Made by a program: the position numbers and the translations under genes. From positions 2,726,254 to 2,790,253 of the forward strand of contig NZ_KI669560.1 in assembly GCF_000508085.1 (NCBI RefSeq): DNA of 64,000 bases, in the 5' to 3' direction. Below the pieces are notes generated by a model. That model was not told the DNA's origin. It did not search any database and saw only the letters and a list, made by a program, of their open reading frames with translations. This DNA comes from Sediminibacterium sp. C3 (GTDB taxonomy: Bacteria; Bacteroidota; Bacteroidia; Chitinophagales; Chitinophagaceae). Below are positions 8,879 through 19,313 of this stretch, piece after piece. Every line of letters begins with the position of its first letter. The stretch's first letter is position 1.

Positions 8879-11409
8879 AATTTCCATTTTAAACTCAAAG
8901 AATAGAGCGATCCCTGACGGTAATAATATTTATTGGGAAAACGATTCAAATCCTGCCCTGATAAATCCATTCTCAATTGTTCAAATCCGCCAGTAATAAA
9001 AGTCTGATTTAAACAATTGCTTATACCAAGAAAACATTGCAATGTGTAGGTCTTTCCCTTGCTGTTTCTGAAGAGTCGGAAGCTATACCCTACTGCCAGA
9101 TCAACACTATGTATTGAAGGAAGCGCAGATGGATTTGTCCAGCGTTCAACATCAGAAGTATTCAGGTTGCCATTGATGGTTGAGGGAGAGCGCCGCAAGG
9201 GATTCATCGACAAAAATTGTGGCCCAAGAAAAGACCCACTGATATTTAAAAATAAATTTCCATTCAACCGATAGGATAAACCGTTATAAAAAGCCAAGGT
9301 TGGCATTCCAGGAACAGGATAACCCTTAATATAGAGCTCCCCTCTTTCGGTTTCAAAAGCAGCATTGTCGGGAAGTATGCTATACACAGGGCGATGATTG
9401 TAATAAAATTTTCCAAGACTAAATGCCGAGCTGATAGTAAATCCCCCACGTAATTCGAGGGCTGCACTTAATTCAACACCCAATGAACTGGTTCCGATAT
9501 CAGACAAAGAATAGTTCACCAGGTTGCGATATCCATCATGATAGAAACTCATAACATCCATACTATTAGCAGTCCGATGATAGTAACCATTGAACTGTAC
9601 TTTAAGCGTAGGTGCATTTAAAATATATCCGAGTTCTACCATAGAAAAACTTTCGCTTTCAATGGCCAAATTTTTTATTGAACTAGTTCTTGGAGAGAGA
9701 TAGATATCGTTGGCAAGCGGCGGCTTGGAAGCCAGCATCCCATGAATGAAGGCATAATTTCTTCCATTAATTTTAAAAGTAGCACCTGCTTTCAATTGCC
9801 AGTTCTTAAACCAGTCCCTTTCTGATGGTCCATAGGAACGCATCGGAAACAACCCATTTCTATACAAGCCTTCCCGCTGGTACTGTGTTGAGCTGTATTC
9901 AACAGCGGTAAAAAAATCCCATTTAGGCAACTGATAAGCCAGTTGCAAAAGCCCCACCCATTGCTGTAAATGCATTTTAAAATTGTACCCCCAACGATCG
10001 CCCTCATGCAGCATTTGATCAGGATAATTCAGATCGTTTTGAATGGCAACTCCAGCATTGGGATCGTCTTCAGCAAATTGATTCCAGTTGAACGAATAAG
10101 CTGCCCCCATTAAATCATGGATACGTTTAAAATAATGATAGCGCTCCCACTTGTACTGAGACTGAAAAAGCAGTTTCAGGGAAGAACTATAATCAATTTG
10201 ATAGCGGATGTTAAAAGCCAGTTTAGTGGACTGTTCAACTTTATCATCCATAAAATACCGGGCCCTTTTATCTGCTGTACTCTGTTGATTAGCCTGATAC
10301 ATGCTTTCCCAGTTCAATTGTAATTGCTCCGGATGGCTTTGCAAATGATGAATAATCTGATTTTGCAAAACAGAATCCTTATAAAAAGAAGGCAGGTAAC
10401 GATAGTAATCTGGTCTGGGATCCGGAGCATTGTACCAATCCAACCCCCTGTTAAATTTCTCCCCGCTGCTAAACATCAGGGTGCTCACTCGTTTAATAAT
10501 CGGGCTTATCTGAAAGGTCTGTGATACAATTGCAATCGGCTGATGCTGAAACTGCCAGTTGGCTTGTTTTAAATTACCCTGATACCAGCCCCATCCAGGC
10601 TGATACAATTTCTTACCAGTTAATTCTAACAGCTCTTCAGCAACTGCAGCAGTTCTTGTATTCATCTGCCGGTTACCCAACAAAATCAAAGACCAGTTTT
10701 GATTTTTAAACGTTTTATCAATGGCAAGAAAATAGGAAACCCCTTCGAAAAAATTGGCCGGATACAGTCCGCCCTTCCCCGATTTATAAGAAAAAGAATG
10801 CGCAATTGTCCACCCATTTTTTGTGGTATTCCAAACTTTGGTAAAGGCAATACGATTATGATAATTTCGATTGGAAATATTGTGCGTTACGGTTGTCTGC
10901 GGGAATAATTTTGCTGCATTCAGCTGCATAAAAACAGCATTTCCCGCAGCGCCAAACTGATATTCATTATTTCGCAAGCCCGCAAACAATTGCTGGTTAC
11001 CCGTTACTTCATTGAGTCCTCCCCAGCTTGCCCAGGGTATACTACCATCTGACAATTGGCTGATATTGATATCCTGTACGTATTGCAAAAAATGCCGGTT
11101 GGAAAGCCCTTTGGGTTTAAATCTCCGCACGCTGAAACTAAACCCGGTTAATGCACTGAATAAATCTTTCCCGGACTGAAGTAAAGAAGGTACAACAACA
11201 GGTAAAGTTTCACCCACTTCTTCTTCAAAATCCTGCACATACTGATCTTTAAAATATTTCCAGCCCTCTTTATCTAGTGAACTATCTACCCATTGATTCT
11301 TTTTTACAAAAGTGTTTACAGGAGGTATCATCTGGGCCTTTACTTCAGGCCGCACAAATACATGAATACCTGCACAAAAATACAGGGAAGCCAATAACCC
11401 TTTCCGCAT
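8875..11409 (-). CDS. TonB-dependent receptor-like outer membrane barrel
   Basis: The 844-residue protein has a signal peptide, a plug-like region (about 60-180) and a long run of alternating aromatic beta strands to the end. The C-terminus (SLYSLSLKWKL) ends in a typical barrel strand. No N-terminal carboxypeptidase-like beta-sandwich is visible, which separates it from SusC proteins. It is coupled to the DUF5689 gene and diverges from a secreted endonuclease/phosphatase-family gene. Together they suggest cleavage and uptake of a phosphate-containing substrate such as extracellular nucleic acid. That role is inferred from context. Confidence 0.7.
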   Translation of the reverse strand: MRKGLLASLYFCAGIHVFVRPEVKAQMIPPVNTFVKKNQWVDSSLDKEGWKYFKDQYVQDFEEEVGETLPVVVPSLLQSGKDLFSALTGFSFSVRRFKPKGLSNRHFLQYVQDINISQLSDGSIPWASWGGLNEVTGNQQLFAGLRNNEYQFGAAGNAVFMQLNAAKLFPQTTVTHNISNRNYHNRIAFTKVWNTTKNGWTIAHSFSYKSGKGGLYPANFFEGVSYFLAIDKTFKNQNWSLILLGNRQMNTRTAAVAEELLELTGKKLYQPGWGWYQGNLKQANWQFQHQPIAIVSQTFQISPIIKRVSTLMFSSGEKFNRGLDWYNAPDPRPDYYRYLPSFYKDSVLQNQIIHHLQSHPEQLQLNWESMYQANQQSTADKRARYFMDDKVEQSTKLAFNIRYQIDYSSSLKLLFQSQYKWERYHYFKRIHDLMGAAYSFNWNQFAEDDPNAGVAIQNDLNYPDQMLHEGDRWGYNFKMHLQQWVGLLQLAYQLPKWDFFTAVEYSSTQYQREGLYRNGLFPMRSYGPSERDWFKNWQLKAGATFKINGRNYAFIHGMLASKPPLANDIYLSPRTSSIKNLAIESESFSMVELGYILNAPTLKVQFNGYYHRTANSMDVMSFYHDGYRNLVNYSLSDIGTSSLGVELSAALELRGGFTISSAFSLGKFYYNHRPVYSILPDNAAFETERGELYIKGYPVPGMPTLAFYNGLSYRLNGNLFLNISGSFLGPQFLSMNPLRRSPSTINGNLNTSDVERWTNPSALPSIHSVDLAVGYSFRLFRNSKGKTYTLQCFLGISNCLNQTFITGGFEQLRMDLSGQDLNRFPNKYYYRQGSLYSLSLKWKL

Positions 11410-11551
11410 TTTGGAATAGTTGCGGAATTACAAACATTTTAAAACTAATGCGTTTATCCGATACAAGAAACCCTTTTAAAAAATTTGAGCGAACTACCTG
11501 AAAAAAACAGTTGTAATCCCCCCATAAAAAGCGTATTAATACGGTTCTCAA

Positions 11552-12613
11552 ATGATTTGTTTTATTACAAATTGTTGGATGAAATGGATTAATATAATTG
11601 TTGTTTTCTTACTCTTATTCGATCAAACCAAAAAGCCTGTAGAGAAGGCTGTCATTGGGTTTTACAATCTTGAAAATTTATACGACACGATTGACAATAT
11701 ACTGGTAAACGACGATGAATTTATTCCTACAGGAGCTAAAAATTATTCAGGGAGCATTTACCAGAACAAACTATTTAAACTGGCTTATGTACTCAATCAA
11801 CTGGGCACGGAAGACCATCCGCGGGGGGCTGCCATAATCGGGGTTGCAGAACTGGAAAACGATACGGTACTGAATCACCTGGTAAATCATTTTATGCTGC
11901 GCAACAAACAATTTCATTTTATTCATTTTGATTCCAGGGATGCCAGGGGGATTGATGTTGGCTTATTATACCAGCCAGATTTTTTCCATCCCTACACCGC
12001 TCAATCCTTACAGGTGAATTTGCCCGGAAGCAGCAAGGACGCTTATTACACACGCGACATTCTATATGTGAAAGGACAATTGAGCGGAGAGACTATTCAT
12101 ATTTATGTAAATCACTGGCCCAGCAGAAGAGGTGGTGAAGAAAGAAGTGCACCGGCAAGAGCAGCTGCTGCCAATACCTGCAGACAACATATGGATTCAA
12201 TTCGTTTTCATGACCCATTAGCCAAAATTATTGTTATGGGTGATCTGAATGATAACCCGACTGACCCTAGTATACTGAATGTATTGGGTGCAACCGGCAA
12301 TCAAAAACTTGCCAATAACCAGGTTTTATATAACCCTTGGATTGCTTTTTATCAAAAGGGTTTCGGGACCCTTGCCAACAGAGATGTATGGGGTCTGTTC
12401 GACCAGATATTAGTTTCAAAACCATGGTTAGTTCCAGAAGATAGCTCAAGCAAAAAATGGGAATATGTAAAAGCCGTCATTTTTCAACAACCTTATATGT
12501 TAGAAAATACGGGCAAGTACAAAGGTTATCCCATGCGCACCTGGGATGGGAACCAATACAGAGGTGGTTTCAGTGATCACTTTCCAACCTATATTGTTAT
12601 TCGAAGAAGATGA
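11552..12613 (+). CDS. Endonuclease/exonuclease/phosphatase family protein, secreted or membrane-anchored
   Basis: The EEP fold is recognised by the metal and catalytic motifs in order: FYNLENLYD near residue 37, IIGVAELEND, the YVNHWPSRRGG histidine motif, VMGDLNDNP and the C-terminal GGFSDHFPT. The family hydrolyses phosphodiester or phosphomonoester bonds in nucleic acids or signalling lipids. A hydrophobic N-terminal segment indicates export. The start may be 11552 or the ATG at 11579, which gives a cleaner signal sequence (MKWINIIVVFLLLF). It diverges from the receptor/DUF5689 pair, with 142 bases between. Confidence 0.8.
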   Translation: MICFITNCWMKWINIIVVFLLLFDQTKKPVEKAVIGFYNLENLYDTIDNILVNDDEFIPTGAKNYSGSIYQNKLFKLAYVLNQLGTEDHPRGAAIIGVAELENDTVLNHLVNHFMLRNKQFHFIHFDSRDARGIDVGLLYQPDFFHPYTAQSLQVNLPGSSKDAYYTRDILYVKGQLSGETIHIYVNHWPSRRGGEERSAPARAAAANTCRQHMDSIRFHDPLAKIIVMGDLNDNPTDPSILNVLGATGNQKLANNQVLYNPWIAFYQKGFGTLANRDVWGLFDQILVSKPWLVPEDSSSKKWEYVKAVIFQQPYMLENTGKYKGYPMRTWDGNQYRGGFSDHFPTYIVIRRR

Positions 12614-12682
12614 TGAACAGGTAAATACGTATTTATTCGTATTGATTATCCAGAAATAGTACATGAGTTTTGAATCATTAAA

Positions 12683-13630
12683 ATGAAACTCATGAAAAGA
12701 ATTATGCTATTGCTGATTTTTGGCATTGCCTGCTCTGTTATACAGGCACAGGAAGTCAATTTGAAAAATTTTGAAAAAGCTTATATCGCACAGGATTATA
12801 AAAATCCATTTAAAAGAGCCAAGAAGATTTGTTTTTTAGGTGTAAACCTGGGCATCAGAACACAATCATTTACTTCAAAAAACCAGAAAGGGACCAATAC
12901 ATTACATACTTATTTAGGAAACTTAACTATGGATGTAGGATATGAACTGGCGGACTTGTTCAGAAAAAAACTGGAAGACAAATTCGCAGAACTGGGATAT
13001 ACGATAGTAGATCCAAATTCACTAACAGAAAACGACTTGTACAAAAAACTGATGGAGAATACAACCAAAAAACAAGATGAGGAATTTTTCTCAAAAGATT
13101 TCGGAGTTGCTATCAGAACCTTCCCTTCCGGCAAACGCCCGGTGTTTAAATTCCCCAAATTCAATGGTGGAGCACACGCCAGACTGGCCAATCAAGAAGA
13201 CATGATTGTGGTGAATATTTCTCCGGTATTGGAACCCTATTTTATAAACTGGGACAGAAAGTATAAATACACAACTGAATACACCGACAATTTTGACTTT
13301 GATCCTATCATGAGATTCACTACTTATGCCAATCCTTTCTGGTATGATGTACCTAATCAGATTGCGGGTCCGGATTACGGCTTCATTAATTTCGAAATCT
13401 TTGTTGGAAAAGATGCCGACAAACTTATCTATTCCAAAACCAACGATTACATCACTGACTTAACCAATGGAATCATGATTGATGGTAAGTTAAAACAAAA
13501 TGCCATCAGTAGACTTACCTATTCTTATGGTATCAATATGGACGTTCCCAAATTCAAGGAAGCTGCCAGCGTTGCATTGGATGCTTATGTAGCTCATTTG
13601 GCTGCCTATGCAGCTGATAAAAGAAATTAA
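12683..13630 (+). CDS. Secreted protein of unknown function
   Basis: The 315-residue product has a clear signal peptide (MKRIMLLLIFGIACSVIQAQ). The mature part is mixed alpha/beta, with a central region rich in aromatic and asparagine residues and an alanine-rich C-terminal helix (YVAHLAAYAA). I recognise no catalytic motif. It follows the EEP gene by 69 bases on the same strand. It is followed by a 17-bp inverted repeat and then the TlpA-like gene. Confidence 0.6.
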   Translation: MKLMKRIMLLLIFGIACSVIQAQEVNLKNFEKAYIAQDYKNPFKRAKKICFLGVNLGIRTQSFTSKNQKGTNTLHTYLGNLTMDVGYELADLFRKKLEDKFAELGYTIVDPNSLTENDLYKKLMENTTKKQDEEFFSKDFGVAIRTFPSGKRPVFKFPKFNGGAHARLANQEDMIVVNISPVLEPYFINWDRKYKYTTEYTDNFDFDPIMRFTTYANPFWYDVPNQIAGPDYGFINFEIFVGKDADKLIYSKTNDYITDLTNGIMIDGKLKQNAISRLTYSYGINMDVPKFKEAASVALDAYVAHLAAYAADKRN

Positions 13631-13668
13631 GTCATTGGTTTACAATATATATTAATATTTAACATTTG

Positions 13669-13713
13669 ATGATTGATTAAATGAGTAACTTATAACCTCA
13701 TTTAATCAATCAT
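13669..13713. repeat. 17-bp perfect inverted repeat before the TlpA-like gene
   Basis: Arms at 13669-13685 and 13697-13713 are exact reverse complements around an 11-base loop. The right arm ends two bases before the ATG at 13716. No T-run follows, so it is not a standard terminator. It could be an operator or an mRNA hairpin that hides the ribosome binding region. Confidence 0.75.
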
Positions 13714-13715
13714 TT

Positions 13716-15650
13716 ATGTTTAGAGTCTTCCGATTATTTGCACTGCTTCTTTTTACCCAAGCAGTAGTTGCGCAAAATTTTACGTACCAGCCGCAAAATC
13801 CACAGCCTGGTCAAAGCGTACGATTTACCTACAATGCAAAAGGCACTGACTTGCCGGGTAAAACTGAACCGAAGTTGGCCATTTTCCATTTTAACTTTCT
13901 GGACAATAAAAACGGTGTGATAGAAATAAAACCTATCGTCGGAAAAAATGGACTGTATACAGGCTCTTTTGTGGTACCGAAAACTGCCAAAGCACTGGCA
14001 TTTATGGTGAAAGAAGGTTCTGTCTTTGAGAGCAACAAAAAAAAGGGGTATATCATCTCTATTAAAGATAAAACGGGCAAGCCTGTATTGGGTGCCAAAC
14101 ATGCACTGGCCAGTGTGTACAGTGGATTGGGAGAATACTACCTGGGTATAGAACCCAACCCTGACAAAGCCAGTGCGTTAATTAATGAGGAATGGAAATC
14201 ATTTCCTAAAAATCGTTATGCTTTGTACAATCAATACCTGAGTGTCAATTATCAAGCAAACCGCAAATTACTCGATAGCAGCTTCGAGCAAATAGCCAAA
14301 GAAATTCGCAATCATCCTTTAGCGAAAGAAGAAGATTATTCCTTTTTATCCATGTATGCCAATGCGCTAAAGAAAGGGGAACTGGGAAAAGAAATAACCA
14401 ATCAGATGAAATTGAAATTTCCCAATGGAAGCTGGAAAGGAAGAGATGCCATTGCTGCCTTAAATACCTTAGAAGATCTTGACAAAAGAAAGGAAGCACT
14501 TGATAAAATTGTAGCTGAGTATCCTGCTAAAGATGACAGAAGCAAGAATCAATACAGTTGGGCCTATCAATCAATAGTACAAAGTTATATAAAGAGTGCA
14601 AAGGTTTTCAACATGGAAAAGTTTCTGCAGTATTGCTCTCCACTGTCGAAGGAAGATAAATTATCTCTATTCAATAATACAGCCTGGGATTGGGCTTATA
14701 AAAAAGATACGTTGATTGCGGAAGCCGCTCAACTTTCCAGAGAAGCCACCATGTGGGCAGAAAACGAAATAAAAAACCCAACAAAGCCCAAACCTGAATT
14801 TTATACAAATGATCTATGGCTGGAAAGCAGAAAATCTACTTTCGGTATGTATGCGGATACATACGCTTATATTTTATTTAAACAGAAAGACTATACAACC
14901 GCGTTGAAGTATGCCAAGGAAGGCTGTGAAGCCAATAACTGGGCTAACAACGAATACAATGACCGTTATGCGGAAATTGCTGAAAAAGTTCTCAGCAATT
15001 CACAATTAGTTGCTGAGCTTGGTGTTTTTGTAGAAAAAAATACAGCCGGTACAAAAACAAAAGAGGTTTTAAAGAATGCCCTGACAAAAGAACTGGGCTC
15101 TGAAACTGCAGCCAATGAAAAAATGCAACTATTGGGTAAAGCAGCTTCCCTTAAAGCCAAAGAAGAAATAATAAAGAAAATGATTGACCAGCCCTCCGTT
15201 GATTTCAAACTGAAAAACCTGGAAGGCAAGGAAGTTCAACTGGCTAGTTTAAAAGGTAAAGTGGTAGTACTGGATTTCTGGGCTACCTGGTGCGGACCCT
15301 GTATTGCCTCTTTCCCAGGCATGCAAAAAGCGCTGGATAAATACAAAGACGACCCGAATGTAGCATTCTTATTCATTGATACCTGGGAAAGCCAGGAAAC
15401 CATGGAAGAGCGCACCAAAGAAGTCTCGTCCTTTATTGCCAAAAACAAATACAGTTTCAATGTATTATATGACGAAAAAGATACATCTGATGCCTATAAA
15501 GTGGTTTCCGCCTATAAAGTAGACGGAATTCCTACCAAGTTCGTTCTGGACAAAACAGGCAAAATCAGGTTTAAAAGCGTGGGCGGAGACTCCAATATCG
15601 ACAAATTAGTGTCTGAATTGAGCACGATGATTGAATTGGCAGGCCGTTAA
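13716..15650 (+). CDS. TlpA-family thiol:disulfide oxidoreductase with large N-terminal region
   Basis: This is a 644-residue exported protein. The signal peptide ends at VVAQ. Residues about 20-130 form a beta-rich domain, and about 140-490 a helical repeat region (tetratricopeptide-like helices). The C-terminal 140 residues are a thioredoxin fold with the active site WATWCGPC. The cis-proline loop is in [11 protein letters not shown]. Proteins of this design act in the periplasm in disulfide reduction, often in cytochrome maturation or redox stress. The substrate is not evident here. The inverted repeat directly before the start may control its expression. Confidence 0.85.
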   Translation: MFRVFRLFALLLFTQAVVAQNFTYQPQNPQPGQSVRFTYNAKGTDLPGKTEPKLAIFHFNFLDNKNGVIEIKPIVGKNGLYTGSFVVPKTAKALAFMVKEGSVFESNKKKGYIISIKDKTGKPVLGAKHALASVYSGLGEYYLGIEPNPDKASALINEEWKSFPKNRYALYNQYLSVNYQANRKLLDSSFEQIAKEIRNHPLAKEEDYSFLSMYANALKKGELGKEITNQMKLKFPNGSWKGRDAIAALNTLEDLDKRKEALDKIVAEYPAKDDRSKNQYSWAYQSIVQSYIKSAKVFNMEKFLQYCSPLSKEDKLSLFNNTAWDWAYKKDTLIAEAAQLSREATMWAENEIKNPTKPKPEFYTNDLWLESRKSTFGMYADTYAYILFKQKDYTTALKYAKEGCEANNWANNEYNDRYAEIAEKVLSNSQLVAELGVFVEKNTAGTKTKEVLKNALTKELGSETAANEKMQLLGKAASLKAKEEIIKKMIDQPSVDFKLKNLEGKEVQLASLKGKVVVLDFWATWCGPCIASFPGMQKALDKYKDDPNVAFLFIDTWESQETMEERTKEVSSFIAKNKYSFNVLYDEKDTSDAYKVVSAYKVDGIPTKFVLDKTGKIRFKSVGGDSNIDKLVSELSTMIELAGR

Positions 15651-15768
15651 TTTGGTTAAAAAGGTTATTCTTCCTACTTTTGCAGCCCCAAATCTGTATT
15701 TGGCAGATTTTCCTGCTTGCAGGAATCCACTGGGAAAAAACCAATTTTTAACCAAAAAAATTCAAGTA
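15651..15768 (+). promoter_or_regulatory. Promoter and structured leader of the rpsF operon
   Basis: A -33 TTTG (15651-15654) and a -7 TACTTTTG (15675-15682) match the Bacteroidota consensus with 20 bases between. The inferred leader holds two hairpins: AATCTG/CAGATT (15691-15709) and TTCCTG-CTTG-CAGGAA (15710-15725). In many bacteria the S6:S18 pair controls its own operon through a leader of this kind. That this leader does so is inference. Confidence 0.6.
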
Positions 15769-16122
15769 ATGAACAATTACGAATTGATGGTGATTTTCAC
15801 TCCGGTTCTTTCTGAAGACGAATTTAAGTCTGCTCAGAAGAAATTCCAGGACATTATCACTGAACTGGGCGGTGCTACCGTTCACAGCAATCCTTGGGGT
15901 TTAAAGTCTTTGGCTTACCCAATTCAAAAGAAAACCACAGGTATCTACTGGGTTTTAGAATTCACTCTTCCTGCTGAAGGAGTAGAGAAGTTGAAGATTC
16001 AACTTTTACGTGACGAGCAAGTTATGCGTCACATGGTTACCCGTCTCGATAAATACGCCGTCGAGTACAATTATACCAAGAGAAATGGCGGATTTCCTAA
16101 AATTGAAAAAACCGAAGCATAA
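15769..16122 (+). CDS. rpsF: 30S ribosomal protein S6
   Basis: S6 binds 16S rRNA together with S18 in the small-subunit platform. The chosen ATG gives [12 protein letters not shown] and 117 residues, the family length. A longer in-frame ORF starts at 15631 but would run through the promoter and leader. Family motifs include [19 protein letters not shown] and the [10 protein letters not shown] strand. It is the first gene of rpsF-rpsR-rplI, two bases before rpsR. Confidence 0.97.
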   Translation: MNNYELMVIFTPVLSEDEFKSAQKKFQDIITELGGATVHSNPWGLKSLAYPIQKKTTGIYWVLEFTLPAEGVEKLKIQLLRDEQVMRHMVTRLDKYAVEYNYTKRNGGFPKIEKTEA

Positions 16123-16124
16123 TC

Positions 16125-16388
16125 ATGGCAAAGAATGAAATCAAATACCTTACCGCGATTAAGCAGGAGAAGCCAAAGAAGAAATTCTGTCGTTTCAAGA
16201 AGTACGGTATTAAGTATGTAGACTATAAAGATGTTGAGTTCTTAAAGAAGTTCATCAACGAACAGGGTAAATTATTGCCTCGTCGTTTATCTGGTAACTC
16301 TTTAAAGTATCAGCGTAAAGTAACTGACGCCGTTAAGAAAGCACGTCAGATGTCTTTATTGCCTTATGTTACTGACTTATTAAAATAG
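16125..16388 (+). CDS. rpsR: 30S ribosomal protein S18
   Basis: The 87-residue basic protein has the S18 signature [15 protein letters not shown] and ends with the conserved RQMSLLPYV. It forms a heterodimer with S6, encoded directly upstream. The order S6-S18-L9 is the usual one in Bacteroidota. Confidence 0.97.
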   Translation: MAKNEIKYLTAIKQEKPKKKFCRFKKYGIKYVDYKDVEFLKKFINEQGKLLPRRLSGNSLKYQRKVTDAVKKARQMSLLPYVTDLLK

Positions 16389-16411
16389 AAATATTAGTTA
16401 ACCATCCCTAA

Positions 16412-16429
16412 TCGCATAGCAATATGCGA
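16412..16429 (+). other. Hairpin with GCAA loop between rpsR and rplI
   Basis: TCGCATA (16412-16418) pairs perfectly with TATGCGA (16423-16429) around a GCAA (GNRA-type) tetraloop. It sits in the 93-base gap between rpsR and rplI, without a T-run. It may be an RNA processing or stability element. Confidence 0.5.
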
Positions 16430-16481
16430 GACAGTCAAATCAACTATCATTGATTGGGCGCTGGGACTAAATCAAAACAAG

Positions 16482-16928
16482 ATGCAAGTAATCTTAATTC
16501 AGGACGTAGACAATTTAGGTGGTAAAAACGAACTAGTTACCGTTAAGAACGGTTACGCTCGTAACTACTTAATTCCTCAAAAGTTTGCAGTTGAAGCAAG
16601 CCCTTCTAATTTGAAGCAATTAGAAGAAAAGTTAAAGGTAAAAGCTAAGAAAGAAGCTGCTATGCTGGCTGAAATCAACAAAGTAGTAGAAGTATTAAAA
16701 TCTTCTCCTGTTAAAGTTGGTGCTAAGACCGGAACAAGTGGTAAAATCTTCGGTGCTGTTACTTCTTTACAAATTGCACGTGCTATCCGTGACCAGAAAG
16801 GTTATGAAATTGACCGCAAGCGTATCAACATCGTTGATGAAGTGAAAGAGTTGGGTAGCTACAAAGCAACCATCGACTTCGGTAACGGAAACAACACTGA
16901 AATTGACTTTGAAGTAGTAGAAGGATAA
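16482..16928 (+). CDS. rplI: 50S ribosomal protein L9
   Basis: This 148-residue protein has the L9 N-terminal signature MQVILIQDVDNLGGKNELV and VKNGYARNYLIPQKFA. A lysine-rich connecting helix and the C-terminal rRNA-binding domain follow (KIFGAVTSLQIARAI). It is the last gene of the ribosomal operon and is followed by a strong terminator. Confidence 0.97.
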   Translation: MQVILIQDVDNLGGKNELVTVKNGYARNYLIPQKFAVEASPSNLKQLEEKLKVKAKKEAAMLAEINKVVEVLKSSPVKVGAKTGTSGKIFGAVTSLQIARAIRDQKGYEIDRKRINIVDEVKELGSYKATIDFGNGNNTEIDFEVVEG

Positions 16929-16951
16929 TCTTTCTAATACCCAAAAAATAG

Positions 16952-16982
16952 AACGGCCCGATTCTCATCGGGCCGTTTTGCT
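16952..16982 (+). terminator. Terminator after rplI
   Basis: AACGGCCCGAT (16952-16962) pairs with ATCGGGCCGTT (16967-16977) around a TCTC loop, followed by TTTGCTTTT. It ends the rpsF-rpsR-rplI transcript. Confidence 0.9.
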
Positions 16983-17009
16983 TTTACCCCCCGATAAAAG
17001 CAAGTTTCT

Positions 17010-19066
17010 TTATAAAGTGCCCGGTCTGATGGGCGGAAGCTCGTTGGTTTTCTGATTTTGATCTAAAGTATCTTCAGGTACCCTTTTTCCAGTAGCATTG
17101 ATATAAAACCACTCTGAGCCTTTTTTTACTAATGCTTTTTCTTTGTAGAGTGATCCGGCAAAATCATAAATAAAAGGAACGACCACTTTGCCTGTTTTAT
17201 CAATAAAACCCCACTTCCCGGCCTTGGAAACATTCATTACGCCTCCGGAAAAATAAGGAAACAAGAACCCCCCAAATCCTTTCGGCCGGCCCTTGATGAT
17301 AATAGAGTCGTATTTAAACTCATCATATGCTGCCAGGCTAACCATTGTTTTTTTAGTCTGATCAAAAATGAATTTTTTAGTTTTTCCTTCCCCCCCACTA
17401 TTTCATTTTGATTAATTATTAAAACATTTTTATCATTGGTTATTTCCACCATGGATTGCTTTACTGGAACTAATTCTGCACCATTTGAAGTCAATACCCC
17501 CCATTTGCGATTTTCAACAGCATCAAAGCCCTCAAATAAATCATCCCATTCATCTTCTTCATCTTTCTCAGCATCTGCCGATTTTATCTCGTCATACCCC
17601 CCGGGATCATTTCCTTCAGCAACTATATAGTTTTTAGCCTGATTAGAAATAGATGAATACTTAAAGGGAATAATTTCTTTGCCATTTTTATCTATTACTC
17701 CCCATACAATTCTGTTCGTCTCACCCACTTTAGGGGCAGAAGCAATGTATTGCTGATTGGTGTCAAGGGAATTTATAGAATGATATTTAGGCATAATGAC
17801 CCATTTGCCCGTAAGGTCCATGATTCCAACTTTTCCTCCATCCCCGGCTTTTGCCTTAGTAATCAATCTTCCGTCTTTTAGCTTAACAGGAAATCGATAC
17901 CTCACTTTTTCTATTTCAGCTTTATCATCTACTGTTCCCGGTAATATTTTAGGCAAGCCATTTAAATCAACCAGTCCCCAGCCTTTGCTATTCTTTATAT
18001 AGACATGCCCTTCCGATACATGATCAAGGTAACTGTAAATAAAGGGCAATACCGTTTTACCGCTTTGATTAATTAACCCCCAAAATCCAGACTCTGATTT
18101 ACAGGAAAAATAAACTTCCCCATTTGATTTGCTGGCTTTAATCGCTTTCATGATAGGCGGAATAATCACTTTGCCTTCCAGATCGTACACACCAAACAAA
18201 TTACCATAGTCAGATTCTGCAATAAAAAATTTTTCAGAAATGTATCCATTTCTATAAACCGGATCCACCAAACGAAATCCATCTTTATCTTTTAACCCAT
18301 ATCCAGATTTGTAAAGTCCAAAGTTTACTGAATATACTTCTGTTTGTTTAGATTGGGTAGGAACAGGCCGAGCAGCAACGGGCAAACTGGTTAATGGTTT
18401 GTATCCAGGCTGGATTTTCCCTTGACTGTAAGCCTGTCCAGTCCATTGGTGAACCTGAAGTTGTTCAAAAGCAACTTTCATCTCACTATTTGCAAACAAG
18501 CCTACATTAGGTGTAAACTTGGCAAGGCTAATCTGTTGTGATACAACCGCAACATCGTTTACAAAGAACTGGTAAGTGTTTCCGGTTTTTTCAACATATA
18601 TTTCATTGGTCGCATTTAAACCTGTTTTAATTAATGAAGACTTAACCCATCCTTTTGTAACATTAGTAGCAATGCCGGCTTTCCCGTAATTGACCATATA
18701 GTATCCTGAACTGGAAATCCCGAACATGATATAATTATTTCCATTTTCGGCATTCAAAACCATACCATATCCATAATCCTGCAAACCAGCGAGCTGTGTT
18801 AAACTTGCTTTATAACCAATGCTAGTACTGCTGCTTAATCCAACACTAAATGTAACCCATTTGGTTACCCCCTTTTTCTTATTATGAACCTGATAAACAT
18901 ACTTGCCGTTTTGTAACCCATAGTCTGTTGAATCTGTGTTCATTCTGTTATTAAATTGGGTAAGCCCAAATCTATCGTCGTCAAAAGTGTAATTCACCAC
19001 TTCCAATTTCTGCGCCTTTGCTACCATAGAAATCGTAACCAGAATGCCAAAAAAAATCTCTTTCAT
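17010..19066 (-). CDS. Exported WG-repeat protein with LamG-like N-terminal domain, frameshifted
   Basis: The reading frame starts at 19066 with a signal peptide (MKEIFFGILVTISMVAKAQ). An N-terminal domain (about residues 20-210) resembles LamG-like/concanavalin folds. WG-type repeats follow (FGVYDLEGKVIIPPI, FWGLINQSGKTVLPFIYSYLD, WGVIDKNGKEIIPFKYSS). The frame breaks at a run of seven C on the plus strand (17390-17396, seven G in the gene). One extra base there restores a natural sequence (GGEGKTKKFIFDQ) running into the last repeats (WGFIDKTGKVVVPFIYDFAG), which end at 17010. As read, the product ends early at 17237 with an unnatural tail. It may be a base-calling error, a phase-variable tract or a decaying gene. 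Confidence 0.75.
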
Positions 19067-19313
19067 TTTATTAATATGAAAGGCCAAAGTAGTTAGTTCG
19101 GGATATCCCGACAATACCGCTTTTGCGGTATTTTTTGCCTATTTTGATATAGAATTGTCATTTTTTTGGAAAAATGCTGCTAATTCAGTAAAAACCCTAT
19201 CTTTAACTGTCCAAATGCGGAAGCTCCAGGTCTCAGAACGTTTTCACGTAAATGTTTCAGGGTTTTTGGTTACTGTTTTTGCTTTGGTTTTTTGATCACT
19301 TAATTTCTAAAAA

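Noticed and set aside
15631..15768. Longer S6 protein starting at 15631
   Set aside because: It would cover the promoter and leader hairpins and add 46 residues not found in S6. The ATG at 15769 gives the normal protein.
17348..17354. Programmed -1 frameshift at A AAA AAA in the WG-repeat gene
   Set aside because: The heptamer has the right phase, but the downstream frame is open and natural from the seven-G tract on. The sequence between the two tracts is unnatural in the upstream frame, so the break lies at the G tract.
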